A DNA stretch of 64,000 nt from Oxytricha trifallax. Its lineage: Eukaryota; Ciliophora; Spirotrichea; Sporadotrichida; Oxytrichidae. A program made the position numbers and the translations under genes. The notes under the pieces are model-generated. The model ran no database searches, was not told the origin of the DNA, and saw only the letters and a list, made by a program, of their open reading frames with translations. The stretch spans positions 1 through 64,000 of the forward strand of contig ARYC01000800.1 of the NCBI GenBank assembly GCA_000711775.1. Direction: 5' to 3'. Below are positions 46,027 through 57,130 of this stretch, piece after piece. The stretch's first letter is position 1; the number at the start of each line of letters is the position of its first letter.

Positions 46027-49000
46027 TACATCACTTGCATGGAAATCATTTGATGAATATGGTAAATGTTTTAATGACGCTGATGCATTTGTATTTAGTT
46101 TGAGTAAGAAATCCATTCATAAGCAATTAAAACAACATAGCCCCTTAATTACTAAATTTGTTTGAATAGTTATAATTGGGGACTTATTGGTTTAGTAGAA
46201 AAAAACAGGTCGTATGTTAATTTGAAATATATTTAATTAATATTTGTTATCTCTAATCAAACAAATTTTATTTGCTTGTTGTATTTCATAAATCATGCTG
46301 TCTTAAGTGTCTCGAAAATGTCATCTAGTGATTATCTAGTATAGTGAAGGGGGGACCTTTAACGATTATCATACTACTTTGTTTTTATTATTCTTACATA
46401 CACCTTCCAACTTTATAAGTGTAACCTAAGCTGATTAGTTACTTTTCTTGTTTGGTTCCAAAGTAAAACACACTTTCTATATGTCTATCTAATATAGAAG
46501 CAGCAACTGCCCATATATCAATTAAACTTGGAACCAGGTGTCCCAAGAACTTTGGTAGTATTGCTATCAGTTATCTTAATGCTTTATTGAAATCGATAAT
46601 TATTAATTCTAAAGGGCAGAGGTTCACAGGGAGGATCACATTTTTAGGTTTCAATAATGCTTGAATATATTCAAATTCTTCCATATTCTTGACACCCTTA
46701 ATTTTATCTGGTAGAAAATCAATATACTAATCTCTATGTATATTTAATATAAATAGTCTCTAAGAGTCATTTTCTAATCCTTAAGCCCCTAAAATAACAC
46801 CGTCTAACTTAAGCAAGTTCTTGCAATCTCTTTTTTAAGCTTCTCTAAGAACGATATACTCGTTAGAAAGCTCATACTGATACTGTTCATTCTCAACGAG
46901 TAAACTGAATGGGTATACCTTGTATGCATACTCATCATCTACAATGAGTTTTGATTAATAGTACGTCTATTTTTAAATAATTTTCATACAGATGCTAGGA
47001 ATAACACCATATAATGCAGATATACACAGCTCTCTTAGGTACATGATAAATATTGGCTCATCATGGTAAGGATGCCTTTTTCTGTATAACATTAATATAG
47101 TCTATTTCTTTGTTCTAACTTTGGTACGTACCAAAATATTCTTCTTAAAAACCATACTAAGCGATGAAAAAATAGCTTCCAAAAACTGAACGCTTAAAGC
47201 TTATAGAGATTTCAGTCACTAAATTCAACGAGGATGTTATGAAAGAAGAAGAGTTGGTAGTTTACCTTCCTACCAAGAAATAACACTAAAACAAGCTTTC
47301 AGAAAGAAGTTTCTTATTTGGTGTTATTGACACTTTAAGAGAGAGTTATCTCAGAGAGATCATTGAAGAAGCTCATAAGAAGCGCTATTCTATTTCATGA
47401 TGATTAAAAGAAACAACGCATACTAATAAGCGAGACCTAGCTCGCTAAGCTTAAGAAGCATCCTTTCCTTTCTAGTAAGCATTGTTTAATAACTTTTTAG
47501 GGAAAAACCTGGAACTGGTATATTCCAAATGAAATAGCATTGCAAAGGTTCGCAGAGTGAGAAAGTTATAGACAATTCATGGATTTAGCAAGATTACTAT
47601 GTCTAATAGCCAGACCAGAAGAAATGAACATCAATGATAGTGCTGGCTCAAATACAAGAAATAGAAGTTTTAGTGAGGAAAAAAGGAGGAATACAAGAAA
47701 GATATACCAAATTCATTAAGAGCTCCTTAATATTGATATTACTCATTCATTTAAATCTACAGTTTATTTATAAACATTTATTAACTTAGAAAGTTAAGTA
47801 AAAGAGTAGGAACGAGGAGGGACAGTCGAACCGTTCTAATCAAGAGGCAAAAATTTTGTCTCACTAGTCCGAAAAGCGAACTTCCCCCAGCTGGACTTCA
47901 ACATCCAGAGGTGTGTTTTAACAAAGAAGTACATACATACTCACGAGTGGCCCTAAATCATAGAGTATGTCAGATTTGACACCCTTAAGTCTGTACATTC
48001 TTTTAGCACCCGTTCACAACTCAGCTAGGTACTATACATAACCCTAGCACAACCGGAGCATTCACTCAACAATAGGTTTTCTTAATTTTCGAATTTATTA
48101 CCTAGAGTCCAGCTAATTTAACCAACAAAAACAGTGAGCTTACGTCCAATTAGTTACTTACTTAGCTCCACCCCAACCCCCAAAAAAGTCCACTCTCTGT
48201 TCATGATGACATTTTCAACTTCAACTAGGTATGAGGCCTGACCGAAGAAACTCAGTCATTTAGTTTTAAACATCTCTCAACCAAGACTACAAAGAAACTA
48301 TTAAGGAAAGAAGATTTCAAACACTGTCCAAAAACCTCATATAATTAACAATCCCTTCACCTACATATCCTTAACCTAAACAACCTAAGTTTTACTACTT
48401 ACCATTTTTCTCTATTCGATAGAGAACACTCTAAGATACGTTTTGGAATGAATCACTCCCAAATTTCTCTAATCTCCCCAATACGTCACGCAATAAGAAA
48501 TTCTACTTACCTAGTACTTAATAGGAAAACTAAATTAATAGAGAATCACCCAATACATTAATAAGATTTTTTACCAAAGATATGAGGGGAATCACCCCAA
48601 ATCATATTAGGCTATTTAATAATAAAACATTTATATACTATGTCAACTAACAATGTCTGCTAAAGGGAGCAAGCACCAATACAAACAAAAGTTAAACTCA
48701 TATACTAACAATAAAAACTCCGGCCCAAAGCCAGAGAACCTTACTTTTGAAAACCCAGAAACCCCTAAATCTATAAACCCCATAGATTTATAAGTTAAAT
48801 CTGGATACTATCCAATACAATTAAAGAAAGTTATTAAATATCATATAAAAGATTTGGAACTTTTATCTACTATATAATAATAAAATTTAATTAAAGATGT
48901 TTCAGGAAGTGGGTTTATTTGATTTAAAAATCAATGGGAAATGGTGCCCAATCTGCAATCTTACAGATTGCATGGAAAACAGCTACAGAACTCTGAGAGC

Positions 49001-50710
49001 TTTTGATGAAACTATGTAAGAACTCCAAGAATATGTTGAGTTCGGAGTTTATGATGGAGTAAGCTCCATCGACAGCGAAGAAGAAGAGAAGGAGATTGAA
49101 AAACATGCACTCAATTTCTACAGAGAAAGAGTATATTTAAGACAGTTGTGGGCTCACAAGAATTCATTATTTTGAGTTAATTTTAAAGAATTAATTGAAA
49201 TATAATTAATGATGAGACAACCAGAGAGATTGAACAGATCAGATGATTTAAATAATATTTAAAGGGCTTGACCCTTATATGATTTAAAGCTTATTGATCG
49301 GTGGTCCCCAGAGACCTCAATGTGATCAAATTATTATTATTATTATTATTATAAACATTTATTCTTTCTTTTCTCGAACAAATTGTTGTTTTATGTAAGC
49401 TTACTCTCGTAAAGGTACTTTGAATAAAGTATACTTATCTATATGCACTTCATGAATAAGTTAAATAGCAACAGTTTCTTGTAGTGTGTCTTGATTTAAC
49501 TCCGGTAAAATTCAATACTATTAAACTAAGGGCTACAAGGGACGTTCTACACAGAAGTTTTGAAGTTTTGTTAACTTTTCATAAGCTTTCTTATACTCCT
49601 TGGTCTTATAAACAGAGAGGTTATCAACAAACAGAATAATCTCTTATCTTATGTAAGAACTCTGTACACTTACTGGTTTAATAAAGAGAAAATGATTGCT
49701 AAAACATTCTAATCTTGAATCTTTACAAATGTCAGTTATAATTGCCTTAGTTACAATCTTCATTTTCTAATCATCGACTTCTATAACATCATAATTATTG
49801 TGCCATAACATTATACAAAAGGTGTTAAAAGTGAATACATCATCATTAGTGTGTATGAACTTAATATTATTGTGAATAGTCTTCTGCATTTAATTTTAAT
49901 ATAGTTTATATTATTACTATAAAATAGAATTGTAAAATCAATCATTCTTCACTCTGTTGACAGTCTTGAAAGTAATGCCATTTCTTCAATAGATATTGGC
50001 CATAGTCTAAGGAGAGATACGTATGTTAGGAAACTTGCGATGATAAATAACAACACGCTAGTCAAGCAGAAAGTGTGCCTTAATACTTTAAAGTTTTAGA
50101 ATCACAGAGGTAGTAAATATGTTACTAAAAGAACCTTAATTTTATAAAGGATAAAATTTAGAATTAGTAATGGAATGCGAAACTGCTAGCAAGAAGTGAT
50201 ACCAAATATTTGTAGCACTCTTACATAAGAGCTTTGATATCACTGAATAATAAAGCATAGGTTTGACTAGGCTATATATATATATGTTCGTTCCATATCC
50301 AAGCTTTAGCAATAAATGCAAATATTTCTAGTCATAAATCGGCCCTAAAAATTCCTAGTTACTATTTCTCATTTTCAAAATCGGCAGAATTACTCTACGC
50401 ACCTTAATAAGACCCCAACTTTAACGTACAAATCAAATCACTAAAAAATCTAATCAAGGGGTTTTGGGGTTTTGAACATAGAAATTAACATGGAGCAGTT
50501 ATACATTATAAAGGTAGCATGTGTCTATTTGGATATAATGATATTAATATTTCTGATAATTGTGATTAGAATAATGAAAGTAGGTGTGATTTAGGAAGTA
50601 CTTATGAATTACCTAAAGGATAGGAGTGGAAATCATATGAAGCGAAATCCTATCTAGCTGGATAATATAAGTTAAGAGTATACGAGATTGAAGTGTATTA
50701 ACTAATTTGA
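46027..50710 (+). CDS. Gene C, C-terminal TLDc MDS split by TBE T5
   Basis: Coding parts are 46027-46127 and about 50478-50710. After joining at TACATC: GGYTSLAWKSFDEYGKCF, DADAFVFSLSKKSIHKQ. Removing T5 with one flanking triplet continues as YRNQHGAVIHYKGSMCLFGY, NDINISDNCDQNNESRCDLG, STYELPKGQEWKSYEAKSYL and KLRVYEIEVYQLI, stop TGA 50708-50710. This matches copies A and B across the junction, so T5 interrupts coding DNA and not an IES. Confidence 0.85.
46370..47065 (-). pseudogene. TBE 57-kDa protein (T5), kinase part only
   Basis: Minus-strand remnants of the kinase-like domain: IIDFNKALRQ (DFN), a degraded GTPG segment and DIWAVAASIL, plus upstream PFSLLVENEQYQYELSNEY-like sequence. Zinc fingers and start are missing owing to the internal deletion. 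Many indels. Confidence 0.7.
47110..47742 (+). pseudogene. TBE 22-kDa ORF (T5), N-terminally deleted
   Basis: Recognisable blocks: ISVTKFNEDVMKEEELVVYL, PTKKQHQNKLSERSFLFGVI, LRESYLREIIEEAHKKRYSI, and a degraded GTGIF-type C-terminus. The N-terminal RSKEDL block is gone. It ends convergent with the transposase stop at 47743-47745. Confidence 0.68.
48653..48922 (+). CDS. ORF1 of the LINE-like element, 89 aa
   Basis: ATG 48653 to TGA 48920-48922. Basic, Asn/Lys/Pro-rich start (MSAKGSKHQYKQKLNSYTNN, SGPKPENLTFENPETPK), then KKVIKYHIKDLELLSTIQQQ. The N-terminal character recalls LINE ORF1 proteins, but no domain is recognisable. It overlaps the next ORF by 26 bp in another frame, suggesting a 3'-terminal deletion or frameshift. 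Confidence 0.6.
48897..49175 (+). CDS. ORF2 of the LINE-like element, 92 aa, CxxC motif
   Basis: ATG 48897 to TGA 49173-49175. It starts MFQEVGLFDLKINGKWCPIC, with CPICNLTDC as a possible zinc site, then an acidic helix (SSIDSEEEEKEIEKH) and RERVYLRQLWAHKNSLF. Clean frame with balanced residue use, so probably real. I do not recognise it. It may be a piece of a larger ORF whose middle was deleted. Confidence 0.6.
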
Positions 50711-51705
50711 TTTTATCATAATTTAATTCTTCTACATACAAAAATAACTTATTTATATTACTATAATAAAAGTAATAAAAAAGAAGTAAGTTTATAAATG
50801 TAAATTGCAAGAATTTAATTCAATAAAAAGAAATAACATTAATATTTACTATAATTGAATAGATGAAAAGGGAAAATTATGAAAATATCATGTGTACCCA
50901 CCATCTTTGTAAATAATTTTTTATATAGAAAATATTACTTCCCTATTAAATAAATGCTCCCATAGAAAAATATTAATTAATCTAAACAAACTTTATTTAA
51001 ATATATTATTTTTTATTTTCCTAGGATTAGTTTTTGGAACCTTCATTTTGAATTTATTCTAATATGTAAAACAGAATATATTTATTTAACTGGAAATGAT
51101 TTTTTTCTTGGAATATTCTAGTTTACTTATTATAAGTGAAATCAAAATAAAGGTTCCATATACTAATCTTAGGAAATTTAATGTAAAAATATAAATTATT
51201 AAATTATAATATTAATATAAGTTAATATTAGAACTATTTTGTGTCGTATAAATCTAATATAATACGTCATTTCATTTATATATTTTGTACAATATTGTAT
51301 GCCCTTTTAATTTCAATCGTTCATTTTTAAATAACAAGTTTTATAAGTCTATAATATTTTATATTAAATTCTTCATTCGAAAATTGTATTTAAATATTTT
51401 TCTAGTTCTAATAGAAATGTTTTATTCATAATTTATACCAAACTTATATTTATTTGCTAAGTAATTTTAAATTTATAAATTTAACAATTTTCAATAATAT
51501 CATACAATTGAAATTCTAAAAATAAGTTCAATTTTTAAAATATAACAATTAAAATCTAGTGTAATATCAGATTAAATAATTTTATATGAATAATATCATA
51601 AATTTTTATAAATATTTAATAAATTAAATTTTATATTTAATATAAAAATTTTAAACTAAAAATTATGTTCTCTAGCAAGAATTCTTAATTGAATCAGGAT
51701 AGAAT
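50711..51705. other. AT-rich spacer after gene C
   Basis: No coding-like DNA or repeat was recognised between the gene C stop and T6. Confidence 0.45.
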
Positions 51706-51919
51706 AGAAACTCCAAAATCTTTTAATGAGGTTCACAAGTGCTTTGATTTGTAAGGAATTTGTTAGGGGTTGGGTTATTAATAGGTTTTAATGTGAAATA
51801 TATAGTATATGTATTTAATAATATCACTCAAAATACACTTTAATAATGTGGGAGAAGTCTGAAGTTGGCCTTACTTTACCATAACTCTTTCTACTCAAGT
51901 CTAATCTTGAGTTTGATTT

Positions 51920-52051
51920 TATTATTATTGACAGTGCCATTTGTTTTATAGATTGAGAGACTCTGGTTTTGTCTATAAATTACTTTATTCTTTGCTTAGC
52001 ATCTTTCTCGCACCTTGTAGAGTAGTAAACGTTGCGAGGCTTATAGCACTA

Positions 52052-52085
<34 letters not shown>

Positions 52086-53270
52086 GCTGCTGAAGCCCAT
52101 ACATCCCACTAAATATCACCATATCTCCAGTCTTCTCTTTTTGGATAATAGACTAGATTTCTCATAACCTTTCTTAGCGTTGATAATTCCACTCTCTTTA
52201 TGCTCTGTTGAAACCAATTATTGTTACTCTTACTGGTTAAAAGTTTATCATTTTATTTTCTGGTTTCAAATCTCTGAGAAAACCCAAATTTGTGAAGCTC
52301 CCTAATACTTTGTATATTTTGAGTTGGTGTTTATCCAAGCTACTTATAATTCCTTTAATCTGTTATGAAATCCCTTAGTGTAATTTCATAGAGTGGGAGT
52401 CTGAAAGCATCATAATCCTTAGACAAGAGAACTACATCTAGCTTGATTAAGTAATTGCACTCTTTAAACTTTACCTGAGTGAGTACTAGATACTAATTTG
52501 AAAATTCCTTCTAATTTTTATCATAATTTATAAGATAGTTGAAGGGATAGACCTTTCATACTTATTGATAATCATTGATAACTTTCATGTCAAAGGAGTC
52601 CTCAAGTATTAGTTAGTTTTAGTGTGAAGAATCTAAATCGATCTGTACAAGTACTGAAATTTCTTGTATTATATCTTTTACATGATTTCAGTGATCTCTG
52701 ATGCTTGGAGGTTGCGTTCATTCTTCACATGCTCAGATTCACTTGCTTTTTAAAGTTCCTCAACTTAAAGAGTCTCTCTTGCTTATCTTTTGTTGAGCAA
52801 CTTAAGTTGAGTGCTCTATTTATTTCTTGTGGGCTTTTAAAACATGCTTCTTTAAGTATCGTGTATGATAGTTCTGCATATGGTACTAAAAAACTAATAC
52901 TTCCCATAAACTCTGTCATGCATTAAGTATACAGTAAACTTTGCTTCCTTATGGACCTTCTTCTGCTTATACCAACTAGATTTATGAGTGAAGTCTCTTC
53001 ACACTTCTCACAAAAATATACTTCAACTTCCTCTGCTTACATTGAAATTTCATTTCTAACTTTCTCCTCCTCTCTGTCTCCCACACACTTGTTTGCCATT
53101 TATTTTCTATTATTAATTTCTATTTTAATAACAGAGACCTCATGTGATAGCTCTGGTAGTTCTTTATAGGATTTTATCTCAGAGTTATCACACTTTTTAT
53201 TGTTGCTAAAGGTAATTCTCATTTAGTTTGATGGAAGTGCTGTTGTTTTTCTTAAAATTCTAACGATCAT
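51920..53270 (-). pseudogene. TBE 57-kDa protein (T6)
   Basis: The ATG at 53270 gives MIVRILRKTTALPSNQMRI and an open N-terminal region to CEKCEETSLINL, where a slip occurs in the first zinc finger. A second finger region and linker follow in other frames. The kinase part reads GFLRDLKPENKMINF (no His before RD), then a Gly-Phe-Asn in place of DFG, then WDVWASAA directly followed by a run of about eleven Ile codons, the (ATT)11 tract at 52053-52085. Confidence 0.75.
52053..52085. repeat. (ATT)11 microsatellite within the T6 57-kDa gene
   Basis: 33 bp of perfect ATT repeat. On the coding (minus) strand it is ATA repeated, giving poly-Ile after WDVWASAA, where other copies have AAIILE. Confidence 0.9.
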
Positions 53271-54174
53271 ATTTAAATTTGAATTTAGAATTATAAAACT
53301 GCCTCTATAACTGAGACTTATATGAGAGCATTGCAAGTCTACAAGTTTCAAGGGAAGTTCTTAGGGTATTAGAGAAGAAAAATGAGAGCTAAGAGGCGAT
53401 CCAGCTCTAAATATAGTTGAGAAAGTAACGATTTTTACTATCAATGATTAGTTTATTATAGCACGTACCAATTTAGGAGGTGCACCTAATTAAGCATATA
53501 TTCATTTTTTGGTACGCTGATTAAAATATTTCTAGCCTTGGTTATCGGTTACCCTCAATTTGAGTAGCTTCAACTACTTCAATATACATTATTGAAATAT
53601 ACCCACATCCAGCCCGCTGCTATCTGATTTTAAAACTTTATTCTTTTTTCCACATTAATAAGGTCTTATCCACATATTTTTGCTCAAGAATCACTCTCTG
53701 GCACTCTTTAATTCTATATAGAATAATTTCTAACTCTGTATAGATATATGGAAACTGTAATCAAAATGAATTCAATGGTCTCAATCAACTATGAAATAGG
53801 AAGCCGCAAGAAAAAATTCAACTGGCCACAAAACGAGTGATTGCTTTAGGAGGTATTTTTTGATTTTGTGATTAAATTTAGGGTGCTCCTAATTAAGTAC
53901 TAGCATTAATTAAAGCTCCTAATTAAGTACTAGCATTTTAGGAGCTGCTCCTAATTAAGTACGTACCAATTTAAATTAAAAAATATGGAACTATAACAAT
54001 AGAAATTGATATCAATCTCTCAAGTTTGAAACCAGTTCTCAAAACCTTCTCCATATCCTTCTTAGAGGTTGACCTCCTATAGGATGCCCATATTTAATAG
54101 TAAGTTTTACAGAGATTTATAATTGAAATCGATAAACTTAAATTTGAATATCATTTCATAGATCTGTAAACAAG

Positions 54175-54975
54175 ATGGAGTCAATGAATGATGAAATGAA
54201 AAGAGTGAAAGACCAAGAATTGATTCAAAGATTTAGAAGCAAGGAGGATTTGCATCGCTACCTGGTGCAGCAAAATAATGAATTCATAGTAACAAATCTT
54301 GATTATGTTGATGGTTTGTTCTTGCCAACGATGGAATGTACTAACATTTCATTTCTAAGAGCGATAATTTGCGAAGAAAATAAACCATTGAAAACTTAAG
54401 ATGTAAAGTTTGCAGAGATTTCAAACTATCCAGAAATCTCAGTGACTAACTTATAATATGATGCTATGAACGACCCAGAAGTTTCGCAGTATGCTTACTA
54501 AGAAGCGGTTGTCAAATAAACTGCCTAATGGAAACTATTTCTATGGCTTACTTGCAACAATCAAAAGTGTTTATTTGAGAGAAATTATTCAAGAATCTCA
54601 TTAGAAAAGGTACAGCATCTCTTCAGAAGATCAAGACAAACAAGGGATAAAGATAAGGGAGAGCTAGCTATCAGAGTTGTAGAAGCATCCTTATATTTCT
54701 AGTAAGATTTGTAGCTTAACTCTTTAGAAAAATCTGGTACTGGTATCTTCTTGATGAAGGAATAGAGCAAGCTTCACAGAGAGCGAAAGTCGCAGACAAA
54801 GTATGAAGTTAGTAAGAGACTTTACTCTAATATTCAGCCACCAGATTAAATGAACATAGATGCAGGAGCTGGCAGCAAGAGAAGAAACTTAGGAGGAGGG
54901 AAGCAAGAAATAGAAGAAAAAAAAGAGAACCCAGCTATTTAAATGTAATTTTTATATTCATTAACTTAACTCTCA
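54175..54975 (+). pseudogene. TBE 22-kDa ORF (T6)
   Basis: The best-preserved N-terminus of this ORF: MESMNDEMKRVKDQELIQRF, RSKEDLHRYLVQQNNEF, DGLFLPTMECTNISFLRAII, ISNYPEISVTNLQYDAM. The ATG at 54175 is supported by T3 (MESMNDAMKR). The middle (LSNKLPNGNYFYGLLATIKS, REIIQESHQKRYSISSEDQD) lies in another frame, and the C-terminus (SGTGIFLMKEQSKLHRERKS, MNIDAGAGSKRR) is back in the first. The single frame that stays free of TGA is therefore partly shifted. Confidence 0.75.
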
Positions 54976-56330
54976 AACTTATTTTTATACATTCATTCTT
55001 TCTTTCTTCTTTAGCACACTTTAGGTCATTTGATTATTTAGTCTCTTCACTGAACTTTTAATGAAGTCTACTGTATCAATAGGTAGGTTATGCATCAAGT
55101 GATATTGCAGCAGTTTCTTGTAATGCCCTTTTAATACACCCCTGTAGAATTCTATTCCATTAAATTATTGGCTTTAAGACACGTTGAACACTGGTATTAT
55201 TCTAAGTTGTTCATAACTCTTCCTGGTTTCTTATAACTTATGAACAGAAAGATTATCAATAAATAAAGAGCGAGGATGAATAACTTAAGTTTTTAAACAG
55301 CATCCTCGCTAATAGTTCAAAGAAATGTAATTGTTTATACCTTGACTTTCTAGTCATAAACCACTTATGGCTTGATTTCTAGATGAAAGTTTTGAAGGTA
55401 AACACAGCCTCGTCAACATGAATAAACTTAAAATTATTATATTAATCATAAAAAAATTATTTTAGTTCTTGTTGTAAAATGGCAAAGTGAAGTCAACAAC
55501 TCTCTTGATATGATTCACACTTTTGTAAGTGACACCATTTCGATTATAAATATTTGCATCAGATTATGCAGAGATCTTTAACTCAGGGAACTGTCGATGA
55601 AACATAGTAGCTCGTTGGTCTAGAGAGAAGTGAGCCCAATACTCCAAAGTATTTTCTTTGGAAAAATAGTCAATATGCTTCTATAGAAACTTTGGCTATG
55701 GGGAAGCATCCTCCCCCCCTAATGTATACTTTTTATTTTGTAGTCTGATAGAGTTTTTTACGCTGAGTAATAGTAGCTGATGAACATGGTCTACGCGAGC
55801 AATAGTTTTTGAGCTATGACCTCTTATAAGTCAAAAAATTATATATAAAATCATAATAAAATTGACAAAAATTTTCAATTTTTCTTCAAATTTTTTATTT
55901 TTATTAAATTATTGATTTAAGTGAAAAATAAGAAATTTAACAAAATATATAAATCTTATTTTAATTATTATTAACAAAATTATAAAATAAAAAATTTATT
56001 CTCTCTTATTAAAAATATGCAAAAACAATTAGGTTTAATTTATTGTTAATAATTAAAATAAGATTTATATATTTGTTAAATTTCTTATTTTCACTTAAAT
56101 CAATAATTTAATAAAAATAAAAAATTTGAAGAAAAATTGAAAATTTTGTCAATTTTATTATGATTTTATATATAATTTTTTGACTTATAAGAGGTCATAG
56201 CTCAAAAACTATTGCTCGCGTAGATTATGTTTATCAGCTACTATTACTCAGCGTAAAAAATTCTATCAGACTACAAAATAAAAGTATACATTAGGGGGGG
56301 GGAGGATGCTTCCCCATAGCCGAAACTTTA
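54973..56330 (-). pseudogene. TBE DD34E transposase (T6), interrupted near the N-terminus
   Basis: The C-terminal stop is at 54973-54975 (RMNVQKQV). The catalytic region on the minus strand includes KFIHVDEAVFTFKTFI (first Asp) and FIDNLSVHKLQETRK (second Asp); the FNGIEFYRGVLK-type block keeps Glu. The HTH region NANIYNRNGVTYKSVN is near 55510-55570. The foldback 55694-56321 sits upstream, and little of the N-terminus is recognisable beyond it. Several slips. Confidence 0.78.
55694..56321. repeat. 628-bp foldback in the T6 transposase
   Basis: Arms of about 280 bp begin GGCTATGGGGAAGCATCC and end with the exact inverse; a C7/G9 run follows the tip in each arm. The loop is about 65 bp and AT-rich. 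Tips resemble in style (poly-C plus GGAAG) the unrelated insert of T4. Confidence 0.88.
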
Positions 56331-56455
56331 AATCATAAAATAGAACTCAAAAGCTTGTTATTTTTGTCTAGCATTTAATTAATAAATCCAACCCCTAACA
56401 AATTTCCTACAAATCAAAGCACTTATAAACTTCATTAAGGGGTCATGGGGTTTTG

Positions 56456-57120
56456 AATAGTAAATTAAGAAGGAAATTCGAAAAATATATATTATAATTT
56501 TGGATATAAATACAGATATAAATTTATTACTTTATTGAAAATAATTAAATAAATATAATAAACTTATCGAAAATGGGATTATGCATAGGAAAGAAAAGTG
56601 TTTCAAAAGTATTATCAAATTTATCAATCTTTATTAATTTACTAAATGTATATTATTTGATTCAAATTTATTTTTATGAAAAGCATCAAAAATCTTTTTA
56701 ATTTTTATGCCATAAAATTTTCTTTTACAATTTATATCTACCTCTTTAATTTAAGATAATGTTTTATTACTTATTTTGCTTAACATTTTACATAAAATCT
56801 TTTCTCTATAACAAATCTTTGAATTTAAGTGATGATCCATATAATTTTTATTAAAATAAAGTTCTATTCATATTTCTTTGATGAATAAAAAACCTAATTT
56901 TGGCAATTATAAACTCTAAATAATAATTTCAATGAATTGTTTATAATTTTAAAATTAAATTTATGTAATAAAGTTAATTGAAAAATCACTATTAAATAAA
57001 AAACAAACCAGAAATTATAAAAGTTAGGTTTTAGACTTAGTAGACGTAATAATTCATGAGTTGTAAAAATGAAAACTAAAGACTCAGAATAATAATTTCC
57101 CATCTCACTCTTATTACTTT
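56456..57120. other. AT-rich spacer
   Basis: No supported feature. Confidence 0.4.
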
Positions 57121-57130
57121 AATGCCCAAA

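Larger units (their letters stand above)
47783..49349 (+). mobile_element. LINE-like retroelement insertion with 14-bp duplication
   Basis: Flanked by the perfect direct repeat TATAAACATTTATT (47769-47782 and 49350-49363). It ends in an (ATT)n tail at 49331-49349, as non-LTR retroelements often do. Base composition is clearly GC-richer and C-rich compared with everything around it. It has two overlapping small ORFs but no reverse transcriptase, so it is either an internally deleted LINE or a non-autonomous unit. The first 870 bp are non-coding. Confidence 0.8.
47743..50380 (-). pseudogene. TBE DD34E transposase (T5), split by a LINE-like insert
   Basis: The C-terminal end (NVYKQTVDLNE, stop 47743-47745) lies left of the insert; the rest continues from 49350. 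Minus-strand blocks include FVDNLSVYKTKE-like and KFIHTNDDVFTFNTF-like sequence, so the first catalytic Asp region is altered, and the HTH-like block is visible near 49980-50040. Frame slips throughout. Confidence 0.75.
46128..50474 (-). mobile_element. TBE transposon T5 in the gene C coding sequence
   Basis: The right end is a typical C4A4 end at 50474; the left end is degenerate (TAAAACAACATAGCCCC). Flanks AAT and AAC are nearly a 3-bp duplication. Minus orientation: 57-kDa (-) on the left, 22-kDa (+), transposase (-) on the right. The 57-kDa/22-kDa intergenic region and both N-termini are deleted near 47060-47110, and a 1567-bp LINE-like insert splits the transposase 3' end. Confidence 0.9.
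51706..56455 (-). mobile_element. TBE transposon T6
   Basis: Degenerate left end (AGAAACTCCAAAATC) and right end ending GGGGTTTTG at 56455, flanked by AAT on both sides. Minus orientation: 57-kDa (-), 22-kDa (+), transposase (-). Its intergenic repeats use CTCCTAATTAAGTAC words, unlike the other elements, so it is a third subfamily (T8 resembles it). About 4.1 kb without the foldback at 55694-56321. Confidence 0.88.

Noticed and set aside
47800..47880. tRNA-like B box (GGTTCGA on the minus strand) at the start of the LINE-like element
   Set aside because: Flanking bases do not form a T-arm or acceptor stem, so no tRNA or tRNA-derived SINE head can be supported.
52705..53169. Two plus-strand ORFs of 72-73 codons
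   Set aside because: Antisense shadows of the T6 57-kDa gene, whose minus-strand frame aligns with other TBEs.
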